Part shown: piece by piece, positions 36,132 through 44,116 of the stretch
How the letters are laid out: each line of letters starts with the position of its first letter
How positions within the stretch are numbered: position 1 is the stretch's first letter
Source: Phycisphaerales bacterium
GTDB lineage: Bacteria > Planctomycetota > Phycisphaerae > Phycisphaerales > UBA1924
NCBI GenBank assembly: GCA_022843545.1
Contig: JALHNL010000008.1
Location: 1 to 64,000 of the forward strand
Reading direction: 5' to 3'
Length of the DNA: 64,000 nt
Made by a program: the position numbers and the translations under genes
The notes under the pieces: generated by a model
What the model was told of the DNA's origin: nothing
Database searches by the model: none
Seen by the model: only the letters and a program-made list of their open reading frames with translations

Positions 36132-36385
36132 TAACCACTGATCCACGCCCGGCGCGACGACTGGAGACGGCGCGACGGGCGTGGTTCGCTTTTCCGTCCG
36201 GCCAGGGCCGCGATCCTGGAATCTCCTCACGCCTCCGCCAGGCGGCGCCGGGGGCCGGTCCGGGGGCCGTCCGACACCCGGTGGCCGCCCGATCACACGA
36301 AGGCCCGGTGGAAGAAGCCGCGAACGTGGCCCCGAGCGGCCCGCGGGCCTAACATCCTCCCCTTCGATTTCTGGGAGAAGTACGC

Positions 36386-36547
36386 ATGAGCCTCGATCGT
36401 TCACTTCGCACCGGCGGCGGCCAGGCCAAAGTCCGCAGCGTCATGACCCGCGCCGAGCGCGTCGAGAAGATGGTCTCCGACAAGAAGATCGACAAAGAGA
36501 AGTCCGGCGCGCTGGGCATCCCCAAGACGCGCGTGCCCAAGAAGTAA
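36386..36547 (+). CDS. PVC-type small basic protein
   Basis: This 53-residue, Lys/Arg-rich protein begins MSLDRSLRTGGG and contains VMTRAERVEKMVSDKK and GIPKTRVPKK. This matches the small basic protein family (TIGR04137 as I recall it) that is nearly confined to Planctomycetes, Verrucomicrobia and Chlamydiae. Its role is unproven; nucleic-acid or ribosome association has been proposed because of its charge. GGGAG about 10 nt upstream supports the start. It stands alone, 130 bp before the dehydrogenase gene, with a hairpin directly after it. The family identity is the best single marker of the phylum in this window. Confidence 0.88.
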   Translation: MSLDRSLRTGGGQAKVRSVMTRAERVEKMVSDKKIDKEKSGALGIPKTRVPKK

Positions 36548-36563
36548 CCCGCCTTCACGGGCG

Positions 36564-36587
36564 GCCCCCCGCTGCCCGGGGGGCTTT
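36564..36587 (+). terminator. Intrinsic terminator after the small basic protein gene
   Basis: An 8-bp GC stem GCCCCCCG / CGGGGGGC with a CTGCC loop starts 16 nt after the stop and ends in TTT. The stem is strong and the T-tract short. It would insulate the small gene from the dehydrogenase gene downstream. Confidence 0.65.
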
Positions 36588-36676
36588 CGGGTCACCCCTC
36601 TCCGCGAGAGGGGTTTGTCTTTCTCTGGCAGAGTCCACGCCCCCGCCCGGCGAGTGGGCGCACCGGAAGGCCGTTC

Positions 36677-38053
36677 ATGCCCCGCGAATCCGGCTTCGCC
36701 CGTTACGAGTCCTTCTTCAACCAGCCCCCCGCCCTCGTCGTCGAGTGGCACGATGACGCCACCAGCGCCAAGGGCTGGCTGTGCATCAACGCCCTCCGCG
36801 GCGGCGCGGCCGGCGGCGGCACCCGCATGCGCCCGGGCGGCACGCGCGACGAGGCCGTCTTCCTCGCCAAGACCATGCAGGCGAAGTTCAACGTCTGCGG
36901 GCCCGCCATCGGTGGCGGCAAGAGCGTCATCGATTTCGACGTCGTCGGCGCCGCCCGCCAGGCCGCGGGGGGCAAGGACCCGTCCCACGCGCAGATCAAG
37001 AAGATCAAGCACGACGTGCTCTCGCGCTGGTTCAAGCACGTCGGGCCCATGCTCAAGTCGTGCTACGGCACCGGCGGCGACGTGGGCGTGGACGAGGCCC
37101 TCGACACCATCCCCGTGACCCAGAAGGCCATCGCGCTGGACCACCCGCAGGAGGGCATCGTCCGCGGGCACTTCCCGCGCTTCACGCCCGTGCAGTTCAA
37201 GAAGTCCATCAAGCAGCTGCAGGACGGTGTGCTGGCCAAGGTCGTGCTCGAAGACCTCAAGCGCCGCGCACCCTGGACCATCGCCGATGTCGCCACCGGC
37301 TGGGGCGTGGTGTGCGCCCTGCGCGCGTACTACGCCGCCAAGGGCGAAACCCTCGAGGGCAAGCGGGCCATCATCGAGGGCTTCGGCGCCGTCGGCGGGT
37401 TCACCGCGTACTACCTCAATCAGCTCGGCGCCAAGGTCGTCGCGGTCTCCAGCGCCGGCGGCGGGGCCGATCGTCGCGGCATCCGCGTGGCCGCCGACCC
37501 CGACGGGCTCGACGTGCTGGCGCTCTTGCGCCACCGCGAGGACACCTCGCTCCCCTCGCCCTCCACGAACCCGCACGTGCAGGACTCGCAGGGCGGCCAG
37601 CGGCTCTTCTACTTCCCCGCCGACATCTTCGTGCCCGCCGCGATCTCGCACACCATCGGCTCGCGCACGCTGGACCAGCTCGAAGCCTGCCAGGTCAAGG
37701 TCATCGCTCCCGGCTCCAACAACCCCTTCCGCATCACGCCCCCGCCCCCGCCGGGGTCGATGGTGGAGGGTTCGGGCGGCGCGGCCTCGCTGCAGCTGCG
37801 CGAGATGGTCGCCAACATGCTCGTGCGCATGCGCCAGGCCGACCAGCGCTTCGCCATCGTGCCCGACTTCATCGCCAACAGCGGCATGGCCCGCACCTTC
37901 GCGTACTGCATGAAGCCCGGCGCCAAGGTCAGCGACGCCGCGATCCTGGGCGACATCCGCTCGTCCATCGAGAAGGCGATGAAGAAGCTCACCGCGGGGG
38001 CGGACCTCAACCGCGGCCTGCTGGACCGGGCGTACTCGATGTTCTTGGATTGA
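36677..38053 (+). CDS. Glu/Leu/Phe/Val dehydrogenase family protein
   Basis: This 458-residue NAD(P)-dependent amino-acid dehydrogenase would deaminate an amino acid to its 2-oxo acid. The substrate and catalytic region LAKTMQAK..GPAIGGGKSVIDFD aligns with leucine/phenylalanine dehydrogenases, placing K70 and K82 at the two conserved lysines. The dinucleotide loop is IEGFGAVGGFTAYYL in the C-terminal Rossmann domain. It is about 90 residues longer than leucine dehydrogenase and close to glutamate dehydrogenase in length, so the substrate cannot be fixed from sequence. C-terminal segments IVPDFIANSGM and VKVIAPGSNNPF are family-like. Confidence 0.9.
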   Translation: MPRESGFARYESFFNQPPALVVEWHDDATSAKGWLCINALRGGAAGGGTRMRPGGTRDEAVFLAKTMQAKFNVCGPAIGGGKSVIDFDVVGAARQAAGGKDPSHAQIKKIKHDVLSRWFKHVGPMLKSCYGTGGDVGVDEALDTIPVTQKAIALDHPQEGIVRGHFPRFTPVQFKKSIKQLQDGVLAKVVLEDLKRRAPWTIADVATGWGVVCALRAYYAAKGETLEGKRAIIEGFGAVGGFTAYYLNQLGAKVVAVSSAGGGADRRGIRVAADPDGLDVLALLRHREDTSLPSPSTNPHVQDSQGGQRLFYFPADIFVPAAISHTIGSRTLDQLEACQVKVIAPGSNNPFRITPPPPPGSMVEGSGGAASLQLREMVANMLVRMRQADQRFAIVPDFIANSGMARTFAYCMKPGAKVSDAAILGDIRSSIEKAMKKLTAGADLNRGLLDRAYSMFLD

Positions 38054-38159
38054 GCCGGTCGGCGCGTCCCCCCTCCATCCCTCCCGCCTTCTCTGACGGA
38101 ACTCCCCCCGGCGCGCATCATGCGTGCATTCCGGCCCCGCGCCGGGCCAAGGAGCCGCC

Positions 38160-39176
38160 ATGAGCAGCGACCTGCGCTCTACCCGTTCTTCCGAGTTCCC
38201 GCGCACCGCGAAGTGGGTGATCGCCGGGCTGGTCGCGCTCGTCGGCGTCGGCGCGGCGGCTTACTCCGTCTGGCCCTCGGCGCGCCCCGAGCCCCCGCTC
38301 CCGCTCGACCTGCAGCGCACGCGTTCCGCCAGCGCCTCAGCCCCCGGCGGCTCGCCCACCGCGGTTCCGATCAACCTGCCCGCGGGCGCGACCGCGTCGG
38401 TGAGGACCAGCGAAGTCCACGGCGAGCCCCCTCCGCCCCCCCCCCCCTCCAAGCCGCCCAATCCGCCGGATGTCCGCACAGTGAAGGCCGACGCCTCGTG
38501 GGACCCGCTGCGCGAGTCGCTGGCCCGGGCCATCGAGGCGGCCGCGCTGCAGGTGCCCGACCTCACCGAAACCAAGGCGAAAACCGCCGCGGACCTGGGC
38601 AAGTGGGGGAGCCTGGCGCTCATGACCATGGCCTGCACCGACGGCCCGCGCGGCATGGAGTCGCTGCGCGAGCTGGGCGCCACCACCGATGCGCTGCCCG
38701 AGAGCGACCCGGCGCTGGGCCGCCTCGCGGGCCTGTTCGAGGGCGCGACGCTCGACGCCGCCAACGCGCGGGTGCTCAAGCCGCCGGCGGTCCGGCGCGC
38801 GGGCATCCCGAACATCCCGCCCTCCAGCCCCGGCGAGAAGGCCCCGCGCCGCATGATGCTCTCGATGACCCAGATGCAGTCGGGCGAGCAGGCGCAGACG
38901 GGCATGATGCTCGCCAACCCGGACATCTTCCCCCGCGTTCAGAACCACGCGGAGGACAAGCTCCCCGCGTGGGAGGTGCGCGTGCCGCTGACCATGACCG
39001 TCGGCGGCGAGAAGGTCACGCAGAGCGAAGCCACGGTGCTGATGGTGCGCGACGCCAAGACCGGAACGTGGCAGCCCGCGTCGTGGGGCGTGGTGTACTT
39101 CGAGCCCGCCGCCGCCGACCTGGTGATGAAGTCCATCCGCGCCCTGGCCCCGCGCCGCGACGCCGCCCCCAAGTGA
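38160..39176 (+). CDS. Membrane-anchored protein of unknown function with a C12 tract
   Basis: I do not recognise a family for this 338-residue protein. One transmembrane helix is visible near the N-terminus (WVIAGLVALVGVGAAAYSVW, about 18-37), then a low-complexity Pro/Ser/Ala linker with a run of prolines, then a soluble domain from about residue 115. The proline run is encoded by an uninterrupted stretch of 12 cytosines at 38436-38447. The ATG at 38160 has AAGGAG 7 nt upstream. The next gene, a prepilin-like protein, starts 9 nt after its stop, so the two probably form an operon. Confidence 0.75.
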   Translation: MSSDLRSTRSSEFPRTAKWVIAGLVALVGVGAAAYSVWPSARPEPPLPLDLQRTRSASASAPGGSPTAVPINLPAGATASVRTSEVHGEPPPPPPPSKPPNPPDVRTVKADASWDPLRESLARAIEAAALQVPDLTETKAKTAADLGKWGSLALMTMACTDGPRGMESLRELGATTDALPESDPALGRLAGLFEGATLDAANARVLKPPAVRRAGIPNIPPSSPGEKAPRRMMLSMTQMQSGEQAQTGMMLANPDIFPRVQNHAEDKLPAWEVRVPLTMTVGGEKVTQSEATVLMVRDAKTGTWQPASWGVVYFEPAAADLVMKSIRALAPRRDAAPK

Positions 39177-39185
39177 GAGCCGCCC

Positions 39186-40004
39186 ATGACACGCCCGCAC
39201 ACCGCCCGCCCCCGCGCCTTCACGCTCATCGAGCTGCTCGTCGTCATCGGCGTGATCGGGCTGATCATCTCGATCGTGCTGCCCGCGCTGGGCGGGGCCC
39301 GCGCCGCCGCCCGCGAGGCCAAGGCCCTGGCCAACCTGCGCAGCACCGGGCAGACCTTCGCGGCGTACGCCAACCAGTACAAGGCGCTCCCCTTCCGTGC
39401 CCTGGGGAGCGATGTGCCCGGCATCGCCGGCGACGGCGCGGTCAGCGGGCCGATTCCCGGCCAGTCCGGCATCATCTTCGTGCGGTGGTGGCCAAATGGC
39501 GTGCTGCTGGGCACCAGCGATGTGTGGTCCCACCAATGGATCTGGCCCGGCATCGTCTCGTCGTTCATGGACTGGCCCGAGGCCTATGCCACCTGGGTCT
39601 CGCCCGGCCGATCCACCGAGCTGCCCACCGAGCCGATCATCGACATGCAGGAGATCGCCAACACGATCTCCATCCGCTACGCCTGCCCCTTCGTCGCGTC
39701 GCCGCAGCTCTTCCGCGAGGGCGCGCCGGCGGACGAATCGCTCATCGGCCCCACGCGCCCCGAGAACGTCCGCTTCCCCGCGGGCAAGGTCATGCTCTGG
39801 GACGCCCACCTCGCCTACCTCCGCCGCCAGCCCGCGGTCGTCGGCGAGTTCTTCGACGCCCCCGCGCCCATGGCCTTCGCCGACGGGCACGCCGAGGTCC
39901 GCAATCCGACGCAGGCCGCCCCCGGCGTGACCAACCCCCTCCGCCACGTGGGCCCCTCGCCGATCAACAGCACCAAGGACGGCACGGCGGGCAAGGACTT
40001 CTGA
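39186..40004 (+). CDS. Prepilin-like protein with H-X9-DG-type C-terminus
   Basis: This 272-residue protein has a type IV prepilin signal, RAFTLIELLVVIGVIGLIISIVLPAL, with Glu at +5 after the cleavage site, and a C-terminal MAFADGHAEVRN segment. Together these mark the large planctomycete family of pilin-like proteins with N-terminal methylation motif and H-X9-DG tail (DUF1559-like). These are exported, often present in many paralogues, and functionally unknown. It follows the membrane-anchored gene by 9 nt. It may be assembled by the same machinery as the 145-13629 operon, but that is inference. Confidence 0.87.
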   Translation: MTRPHTARPRAFTLIELLVVIGVIGLIISIVLPALGGARAAAREAKALANLRSTGQTFAAYANQYKALPFRALGSDVPGIAGDGAVSGPIPGQSGIIFVRWWPNGVLLGTSDVWSHQWIWPGIVSSFMDWPEAYATWVSPGRSTELPTEPIIDMQEIANTISIRYACPFVASPQLFREGAPADESLIGPTRPENVRFPAGKVMLWDAHLAYLRRQPAVVGEFFDAPAPMAFADGHAEVRNPTQAAPGVTNPLRHVGPSPINSTKDGTAGKDF

Positions 40005-40040
40005 CAGCGCAAGCGCGCGAGGTAGGTGTGAGCTCGCCAC

Positions 40041-40147
40041 TGCGCACCGCGCGTCAAGGACGCCGGGTGGTGGCACGGTTGGGCGCGGTGGGGCCGCCCC
40101 GGTGCGGGGTTGTGCCACCGGTCGTGCCACTGGGTGTGCCACCGGGC
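40041..40147 (+). repeat. Dispersed repeat with stem-loop and 12-nt tandem units
   Basis: The 45 bases at 40041-40085 match 43012-43056 at 39 of 45 positions by eye. An inverted pair GGTGGCAC (40069-40076) / GTGCCACC (40112-40119) encloses a GC-rich loop. It is followed by three imperfect 12-nt tandem units starting GTGCCAC (40112-40147). The element fills the gap between the prepilin-like gene and the convergent sulfatase gene. Confidence 0.7.
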
Positions 40148-40154
40148 GTGACGC

Positions 40155-42611
40155 TTACTCCCCGGGCTTGCCGGCCAGCTTGGCCTGCTCCGGGGCGCCC
40201 GTGTCCGCGGCGCTGAGCTTGACCGGGCCGACCTCGACCGTCACCTTGTGGATCTTGCCGGTGAAGGCGTTGTCGCCTTCCTTGTAGTCGTCGGAGACGG
40301 GCGTCTCGCCGTCCAGGCCGACGTCCACGCCCTCATCCGCGGAGTAAATGCCGGGTTGCGTGCGCGTGATCTTGCCTTCGGCGACCTTCTTGCCGTTGAC
40401 GAGGATCGTGCCCGTGCCGCCCTTGCCCAGGCCCGGGCCGTCGTAGGCGAACTCGTAGCGGATGGTGGTCTTGCCGGCGGGGATGGCCTCGGTCGCGGCG
40501 ATCTTGGTCATCTCCAGGCCGAGGAAGTTGTACGCATAGGTCGGCTTGCCATCCTTGAGGTACAGGCTCCAGCCGCCGAATCGGCCAGCCTGCGAGATGA
40601 TCACGCCGTTCGCTCCGCCCTCGGGGATCTGCACCTCAGCGGTGAGAGTCAGTGAGCGGTTCTTGGTGTTGATGAAGACGTTCTCCGACATGCCGATCAT
40701 GCCGCTGTAGACGGTCAGCGAGGTGCGCCCGGCCATGAGGTCGGGGCGGCCGACCATTTCGGCGTTCATGCGCTCGAAGAGGCGGTCATCCAGCGGCGTC
40801 GCCTGGTTCGCGATCGCTTCCTTGACGAACAAGTCCTGCAACTCCTTGAGCTTCGCGGGGTTCTTCGCGGCCAGGTCATTGACGGCGCTGAAGTCCTGAT
40901 CGACGTGGTAGAGATGCCATGTGTCGTCGGCGAACGAGGTCTTGGGCTTGGATTCCCAGGGTGCCCGGTGCACGGTGTGGGCGAGCCAGCCGTCGTGGTA
41001 GATGCCGCGGTTCCCGAAGATCTCGAAGTACTGGGTCTTGCGCCGGCTCTGCGCCGAGGCATCGGCGAAGGAGTACAGCATGCTGACGCCCTGGATAGGG
41101 GTCTGTGGCGTGCCGTTGACGGATTTGGGTTCGGGCAGGCCGGCGGCTTCGAGGATGGTGGGTGCGATGTCGATGACGTGGTGCCACTGGGAGCGCAGCT
41201 GGCCCTTGACGGCGATGCCCTTGGGCCAGTGCATCACCAGGGGGTTGCGGCAGCCGCCGTAGCTCCCGGCGACCTGCTTGGTCCAGGTGAACGGGGTGTC
41301 GCCGGCGACGGCCCATCCGGCCGCGTAGTGCGGATAGGAATTCGGGCCGCCCAGATCATCGAATCGCTTCAGGAGGTCCGGCACGGTTTCCTTGACGCCG
41401 TTGAAGTAGGTCATCTCGCTGAAGAGGCCGTTCATGCCCCCCTCGGCGCTGGCGCCGTTGTCGCCGGCGATGTAGATGACGAGGGTGTTGTCGAGCTGGC
41501 CCAGATCGTCGAGGGCCTGGATGAGCCGGCCGATCTCGAAGTCGGCCTGCTCGCCGAACCCTGCGAAGACCTCCATCTGGCGGGCGAAGAGGCGCTGTTC
41601 ATCCGCACTGAGCTTGTCCCAGTCCTTGATGAAGTCGGGCTTGGGGGCAAGCCGGGTGCCCGGGGGCACCACGCCGAGCTTGATCTGCCGGGCCAGCGTT
41701 TCCTCGCGCACCTTGTCCCAGCCCTGGTCGAACTTGCCCTTGTACTTCTCGATCCACTCCTTGGGCACATGGTGCGGCGCATGCGTGGATCCGGGCGCGA
41801 AGTAGATGAAGAAGGGCCGGTCGGGCGTCAGGGACTTCTGAGACTGGGTCCACTTGATCGCCTGATTGGTCATGTCCGTCATGAAGTGGTAGTTGGGGTC
41901 TCTGGGCACTTCGATGCGGGTCATGTCCTCGTAGATGGCCGGGGCCCACTGATTGGTCTCGCCGCCAATGAAGCCGTAGAACTTGTCGAAGCCCGAGCGG
42001 GTGGGCCAGCGGTCGGTCGGACCCGAGGGGCTGACCTCCCACGCGGCGGTTTCGTGCGATTTGCCGAAGGCGGCGGTGCTGTAGCCGTTGAGCCGCAGCA
42101 TCTCGGCCAGCGGCGCGACGCTGTTGGGGCGCTGCCCGGTCTGTCCGGGGAAGGCGGTGGCCGTCTCGGTGATGGACCCCATGTTGTTGATGTGATGGTT
42201 GCGGCCCGTCAGGATCGCAGCGCGGGTGGGCGAGCAGAGGGCGGTTGTGTGGAACTGGTTGTAGCGCAGCCCACCGCCGGCGAGCTTCTCAAGCGTCGGC
42301 ATGTGGACGGGCCCGCCGAAGGCGCTGGGCTGGCCGAAGCCCATGTCGTCGATGAGAACGATCAGCACATTGGGCGCAGCAGCCGGGGCCTTGACCTCGA
42401 AGCGCGGCGGGGCCGTGGCGTTGCGGGCGTCGAGCACATCGGATTTGACCGGCCGGGGCTCGGGGATCGGCAGGACCGTGCGGTCAAGACCATCCGCCGA
42501 AGCGGCGACGGGCTTGGCCGGCTGGGCGCTGGCGAAGGTCGCGACCAGCGCCGACGTGATCGCCAGCGATGCGGCCAGAAGTGTGCGGGCCTTGATGATC
42601 GGCGACTTCAT
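40155..42611 (-). CDS. Secreted arylsulfatase-type sulfatase
   Basis: This 818-residue exported enzyme hydrolyses sulfate esters. A signal peptide (about 1-29, ending SAQ) is followed by the sulfatase core. NVLIVLIDDMGFG gives the metal-binding D88/D89, and C126-S-P-T-R-A-A-I-L-T-G-R is the formylglycine signature with Cys at 126. IYIAGDNGASAEGG is the second metal-site block. A C-terminal beta domain of about 230 residues follows. It needs a formylglycine-generating enzyme or anaerobic maturase, and none is nearby. Marine planctomycetes often carry many sulfatases for sulfated polysaccharides; this one stands alone here. Confidence 0.94.
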   Translation of the reverse strand: MKSPIIKARTLLAASLAITSALVATFASAQPAKPVAASADGLDRTVLPIPEPRPVKSDVLDARNATAPPRFEVKAPAAAPNVLIVLIDDMGFGQPSAFGGPVHMPTLEKLAGGGLRYNQFHTTALCSPTRAAILTGRNHHINNMGSITETATAFPGQTGQRPNSVAPLAEMLRLNGYSTAAFGKSHETAAWEVSPSGPTDRWPTRSGFDKFYGFIGGETNQWAPAIYEDMTRIEVPRDPNYHFMTDMTNQAIKWTQSQKSLTPDRPFFIYFAPGSTHAPHHVPKEWIEKYKGKFDQGWDKVREETLARQIKLGVVPPGTRLAPKPDFIKDWDKLSADEQRLFARQMEVFAGFGEQADFEIGRLIQALDDLGQLDNTLVIYIAGDNGASAEGGMNGLFSEMTYFNGVKETVPDLLKRFDDLGGPNSYPHYAAGWAVAGDTPFTWTKQVAGSYGGCRNPLVMHWPKGIAVKGQLRSQWHHVIDIAPTILEAAGLPEPKSVNGTPQTPIQGVSMLYSFADASAQSRRKTQYFEIFGNRGIYHDGWLAHTVHRAPWESKPKTSFADDTWHLYHVDQDFSAVNDLAAKNPAKLKELQDLFVKEAIANQATPLDDRLFERMNAEMVGRPDLMAGRTSLTVYSGMIGMSENVFINTKNRSLTLTAEVQIPEGGANGVIISQAGRFGGWSLYLKDGKPTYAYNFLGLEMTKIAATEAIPAGKTTIRYEFAYDGPGLGKGGTGTILVNGKKVAEGKITRTQPGIYSADEGVDVGLDGETPVSDDYKEGDNAFTGKIHKVTVEVGPVKLSAADTGAPEQAKLAGKPGE

Positions 42612-42840
42612 TTTCAGGTCCTTGTTTTGTTGCCACGCGTGAGATGGTCCGGGCTCACTTCAAGCCAACGGGATCGTCGCAGCCGGTGTCGACCGAGTTG
42701 GAGCGCCATCGGCGAGCGAAGGCGACACCATCAGAAAGCTCAGTTCGGGCCTGCCTTGTCGCTACGGTCGTCGATCCAGAATCACGGACCCGAACCCGAG
42801 CGACAGCATAGGCCCCCTGCGGCTTCGAGCGCCTCTTGTG

Positions 42841-42929
42841 GATGGGCGATCGGTACCGACGTGATCGTGGAGGATTGCGCACCACCGATTTCGGGCGTCT
42901 TCGCCCGAACTCGGCGCGGATCGCCCATC
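42841..42929. repeat. Nested inverted repeat (possible structured element)
   Basis: The outer 11-bp arms GATGGGCGATC and GATCGCCCATC are exact reverse complements 67 nt apart. Inside them is a second stem of 8 bp with a TCTT loop (42890-42909). The arrangement could be a structured RNA or the remnant of a small palindromic element; no terminator T-tract is present on either strand. Confidence 0.5.
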
Positions 42930-43011
42930 GCCAGCGCACTGAAGTCCAGCTCGCTCCTCTCTCCCAACGCCGCGGGACTTCAGCGGCACGCAGCCAGTTT
43001 GCACACGCCGC

Positions 43012-43056
43012 TTCGCACCGCCCGTCGAAGACGCCGAGTGGTGGCACGGTCGGGCG
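43012..43056 (+). repeat. Second copy of the 40041 dispersed repeat
   Basis: It matches 40041-40085 at 39 of 45 positions, with the core GAGTGGTGGCACGGTCGGGCG here against GGGTGGTGGCACGGTTGGGCG there. Both copies lie in spacers flanking the sulfatase gene. Confidence 0.65.
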
Positions 43057-43239
43057 TCGCTTGCACCGATGTACTCCGGGGACTCAGCCCATCGGTTGCA
43101 CGTGAGCGCGAGGCGGGGACTTCGGGGCCGCTCGGCCTTGCCCCGTGTTCCGCCGTGTTCCGCCGTGGTGCAACCGGCAGCCCAAGGGCGGAGCACACAC
43201 CTCCTGTCTGTCGGCCAGCACCCTCCATACCCTCCGCCC

Positions 43240-43992
43240 ATGCTCGCGAACCTCACCGTTAGTGGCCCCGTCGCCTCGCTCACCATCAACCGTCCCGACG
43301 CGCGCAACGCGCTTTCGCTGGAACTGCTCAACGAGCTGCACGCCAAAGCCTCCGAACTCGCCCAGCGCGCCCCGCGCGAGGGGATCACGGTCGCCACGCT
43401 CACCGGCGAGGGCAAGGCCTTCTGCGCCGGGCTGGACCTCAAGCAGGTCCTCAGCGGGCCCGACGCGGGGCGCGACCTGCTCCGCAAGCTGGGCGAACTG
43501 TGCATCGTCCTCCGCACGCTCCCCTGCACGCTCGTCGCCGCGGTGAACGGGCCGGCGGTGGGTGGCGGGTGCGGGCTGGTCACGGTGTGCGACCTGGCGA
43601 TCACCTACACCGACAACAAGATGGGCTTCCCCGAGGTGGACCTGGGCATCTGCCCCGCGGTGGTCGCGCCGTGGCTGGTGCGCAAGATCGGGGCCGGCAA
43701 GGCCCGCCAGGTCCTGCTCACCGGCGGAATCATGAGTGGCAGCGACGCGCACGCGCTGGGCATCGTCTCGACGCTCGTGCCCACCGCCGCCGACGTGGCG
43801 GGCGCGACGCAGACGCTCGTCTCGCGCCTCGCGACCGGCGGGCAGCAGGCCATCGCCGCGACCAAGAAGCTCCTGAACGAACTGGACGGCTCCGCCGACG
43901 TGGCCCTCAGCCGCCGCGCGGCGGAACTCTCCGCCGACATCATCGCGACGAAGGAGACGCAGGAGATGCTGCGGAAGAAGGTGTCGGTGTGA
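43240..43992 (+). CDS. Enoyl-CoA hydratase/isomerase family protein
   Basis: This 250-residue crotonase-fold protein acts on acyl-CoA thioesters. SLTINRPDARNALSLELL is the usual first motif, VATLTGEGKAFCAGLDLKQV forms the first half of the oxyanion hole, and AAVNGPAVGGGCGLVTVCDLA the second. The MGFPEVDLGICPAVVAPWLVRKIG block contains the Glu of the second catalytic position region. Substrate and exact reaction (hydratase, isomerase or other) are not decidable. The start at 43240 is chosen because the protein begins with the conserved beta strand; the open frame extends upstream into repeat sequence. Confidence 0.92.
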   Translation: MLANLTVSGPVASLTINRPDARNALSLELLNELHAKASELAQRAPREGITVATLTGEGKAFCAGLDLKQVLSGPDAGRDLLRKLGELCIVLRTLPCTLVAAVNGPAVGGGCGLVTVCDLAITYTDNKMGFPEVDLGICPAVVAPWLVRKIGAGKARQVLLTGGIMSGSDAHALGIVSTLVPTAADVAGATQTLVSRLATGGQQAIAATKKLLNELDGSADVALSRRAAELSADIIATKETQEMLRKKVSV

Positions 43993-44116
43993 GGGGGAAG
44001 TGAATAGTGATCAGTGATCAGTGATCAGTGATCAGTGATCAGTTGGTGGTGCGTGGTGCGTGGTGCGTAGTGGGTGGCGAATTCTGATCACTGATCACTG
44101 ATCACTTCTTCTCTTC
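43993..44116. repeat. Inverted AGTGATC tandem repeats between convergent genes
   Basis: Five exact tandem units of AGTGATC lie at 44006-44040, and three of the reverse complement GATCACT at 44086-44106, so a 21-bp stem could form. Between them is GTGCGTGGTGCGTGGTGCGTAG (44049-44070), which recurs at 16042-16063, and GTAGTGGGTGGCG (44067-44079), which recurs at 9-21. The right arm plus CTTCTTCTCTTC up to 44116 matches the element after gspF at 3304-3337. Both flanking genes end directly at this repeat block. Confidence 0.85.

Larger units (their letters stand above)
42612..43239. other. Long repeat-bearing spacer without a supported gene
   Basis: Several reading frames cross this 628-bp stretch, but none looks like protein. 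It contains an 11-bp perfect inverted repeat, GATGGGCGATC (42841-42851) / GATCGCCCATC (42919-42929), around an 8-bp stem TTCGGGCG TCTT CGCCCGAA (42890-42909). It also holds the second copy of the dispersed repeat (43012-43056) and a 10-nt tandem GTGTTCCGCC near 43144-43163. It separates the divergent sulfatase and enoyl-CoA hydratase genes and must contain their promoters. Confidence 0.55.

Noticed and set aside
38120-40216. 698-residue plus-strand frame across two genes and a repeat
   Set aside because: It is out of frame with the prepilin-like gene, whose signal peptide and H-X9-DG-type tail are clear, and its own sequence is Arg/Pro/Ala-rich noise.
42762-43604. 280-residue minus-strand ORF in the long spacer
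   Set aside because: It overlaps the enoyl-CoA hydratase gene and repeat sequence, and shows no protein family pattern.
44006-44106. CRISPR-like look of the repeated heptamers
   Set aside because: The units are 7 nt long, directly adjacent and without unique spacers, and no cas gene is present.
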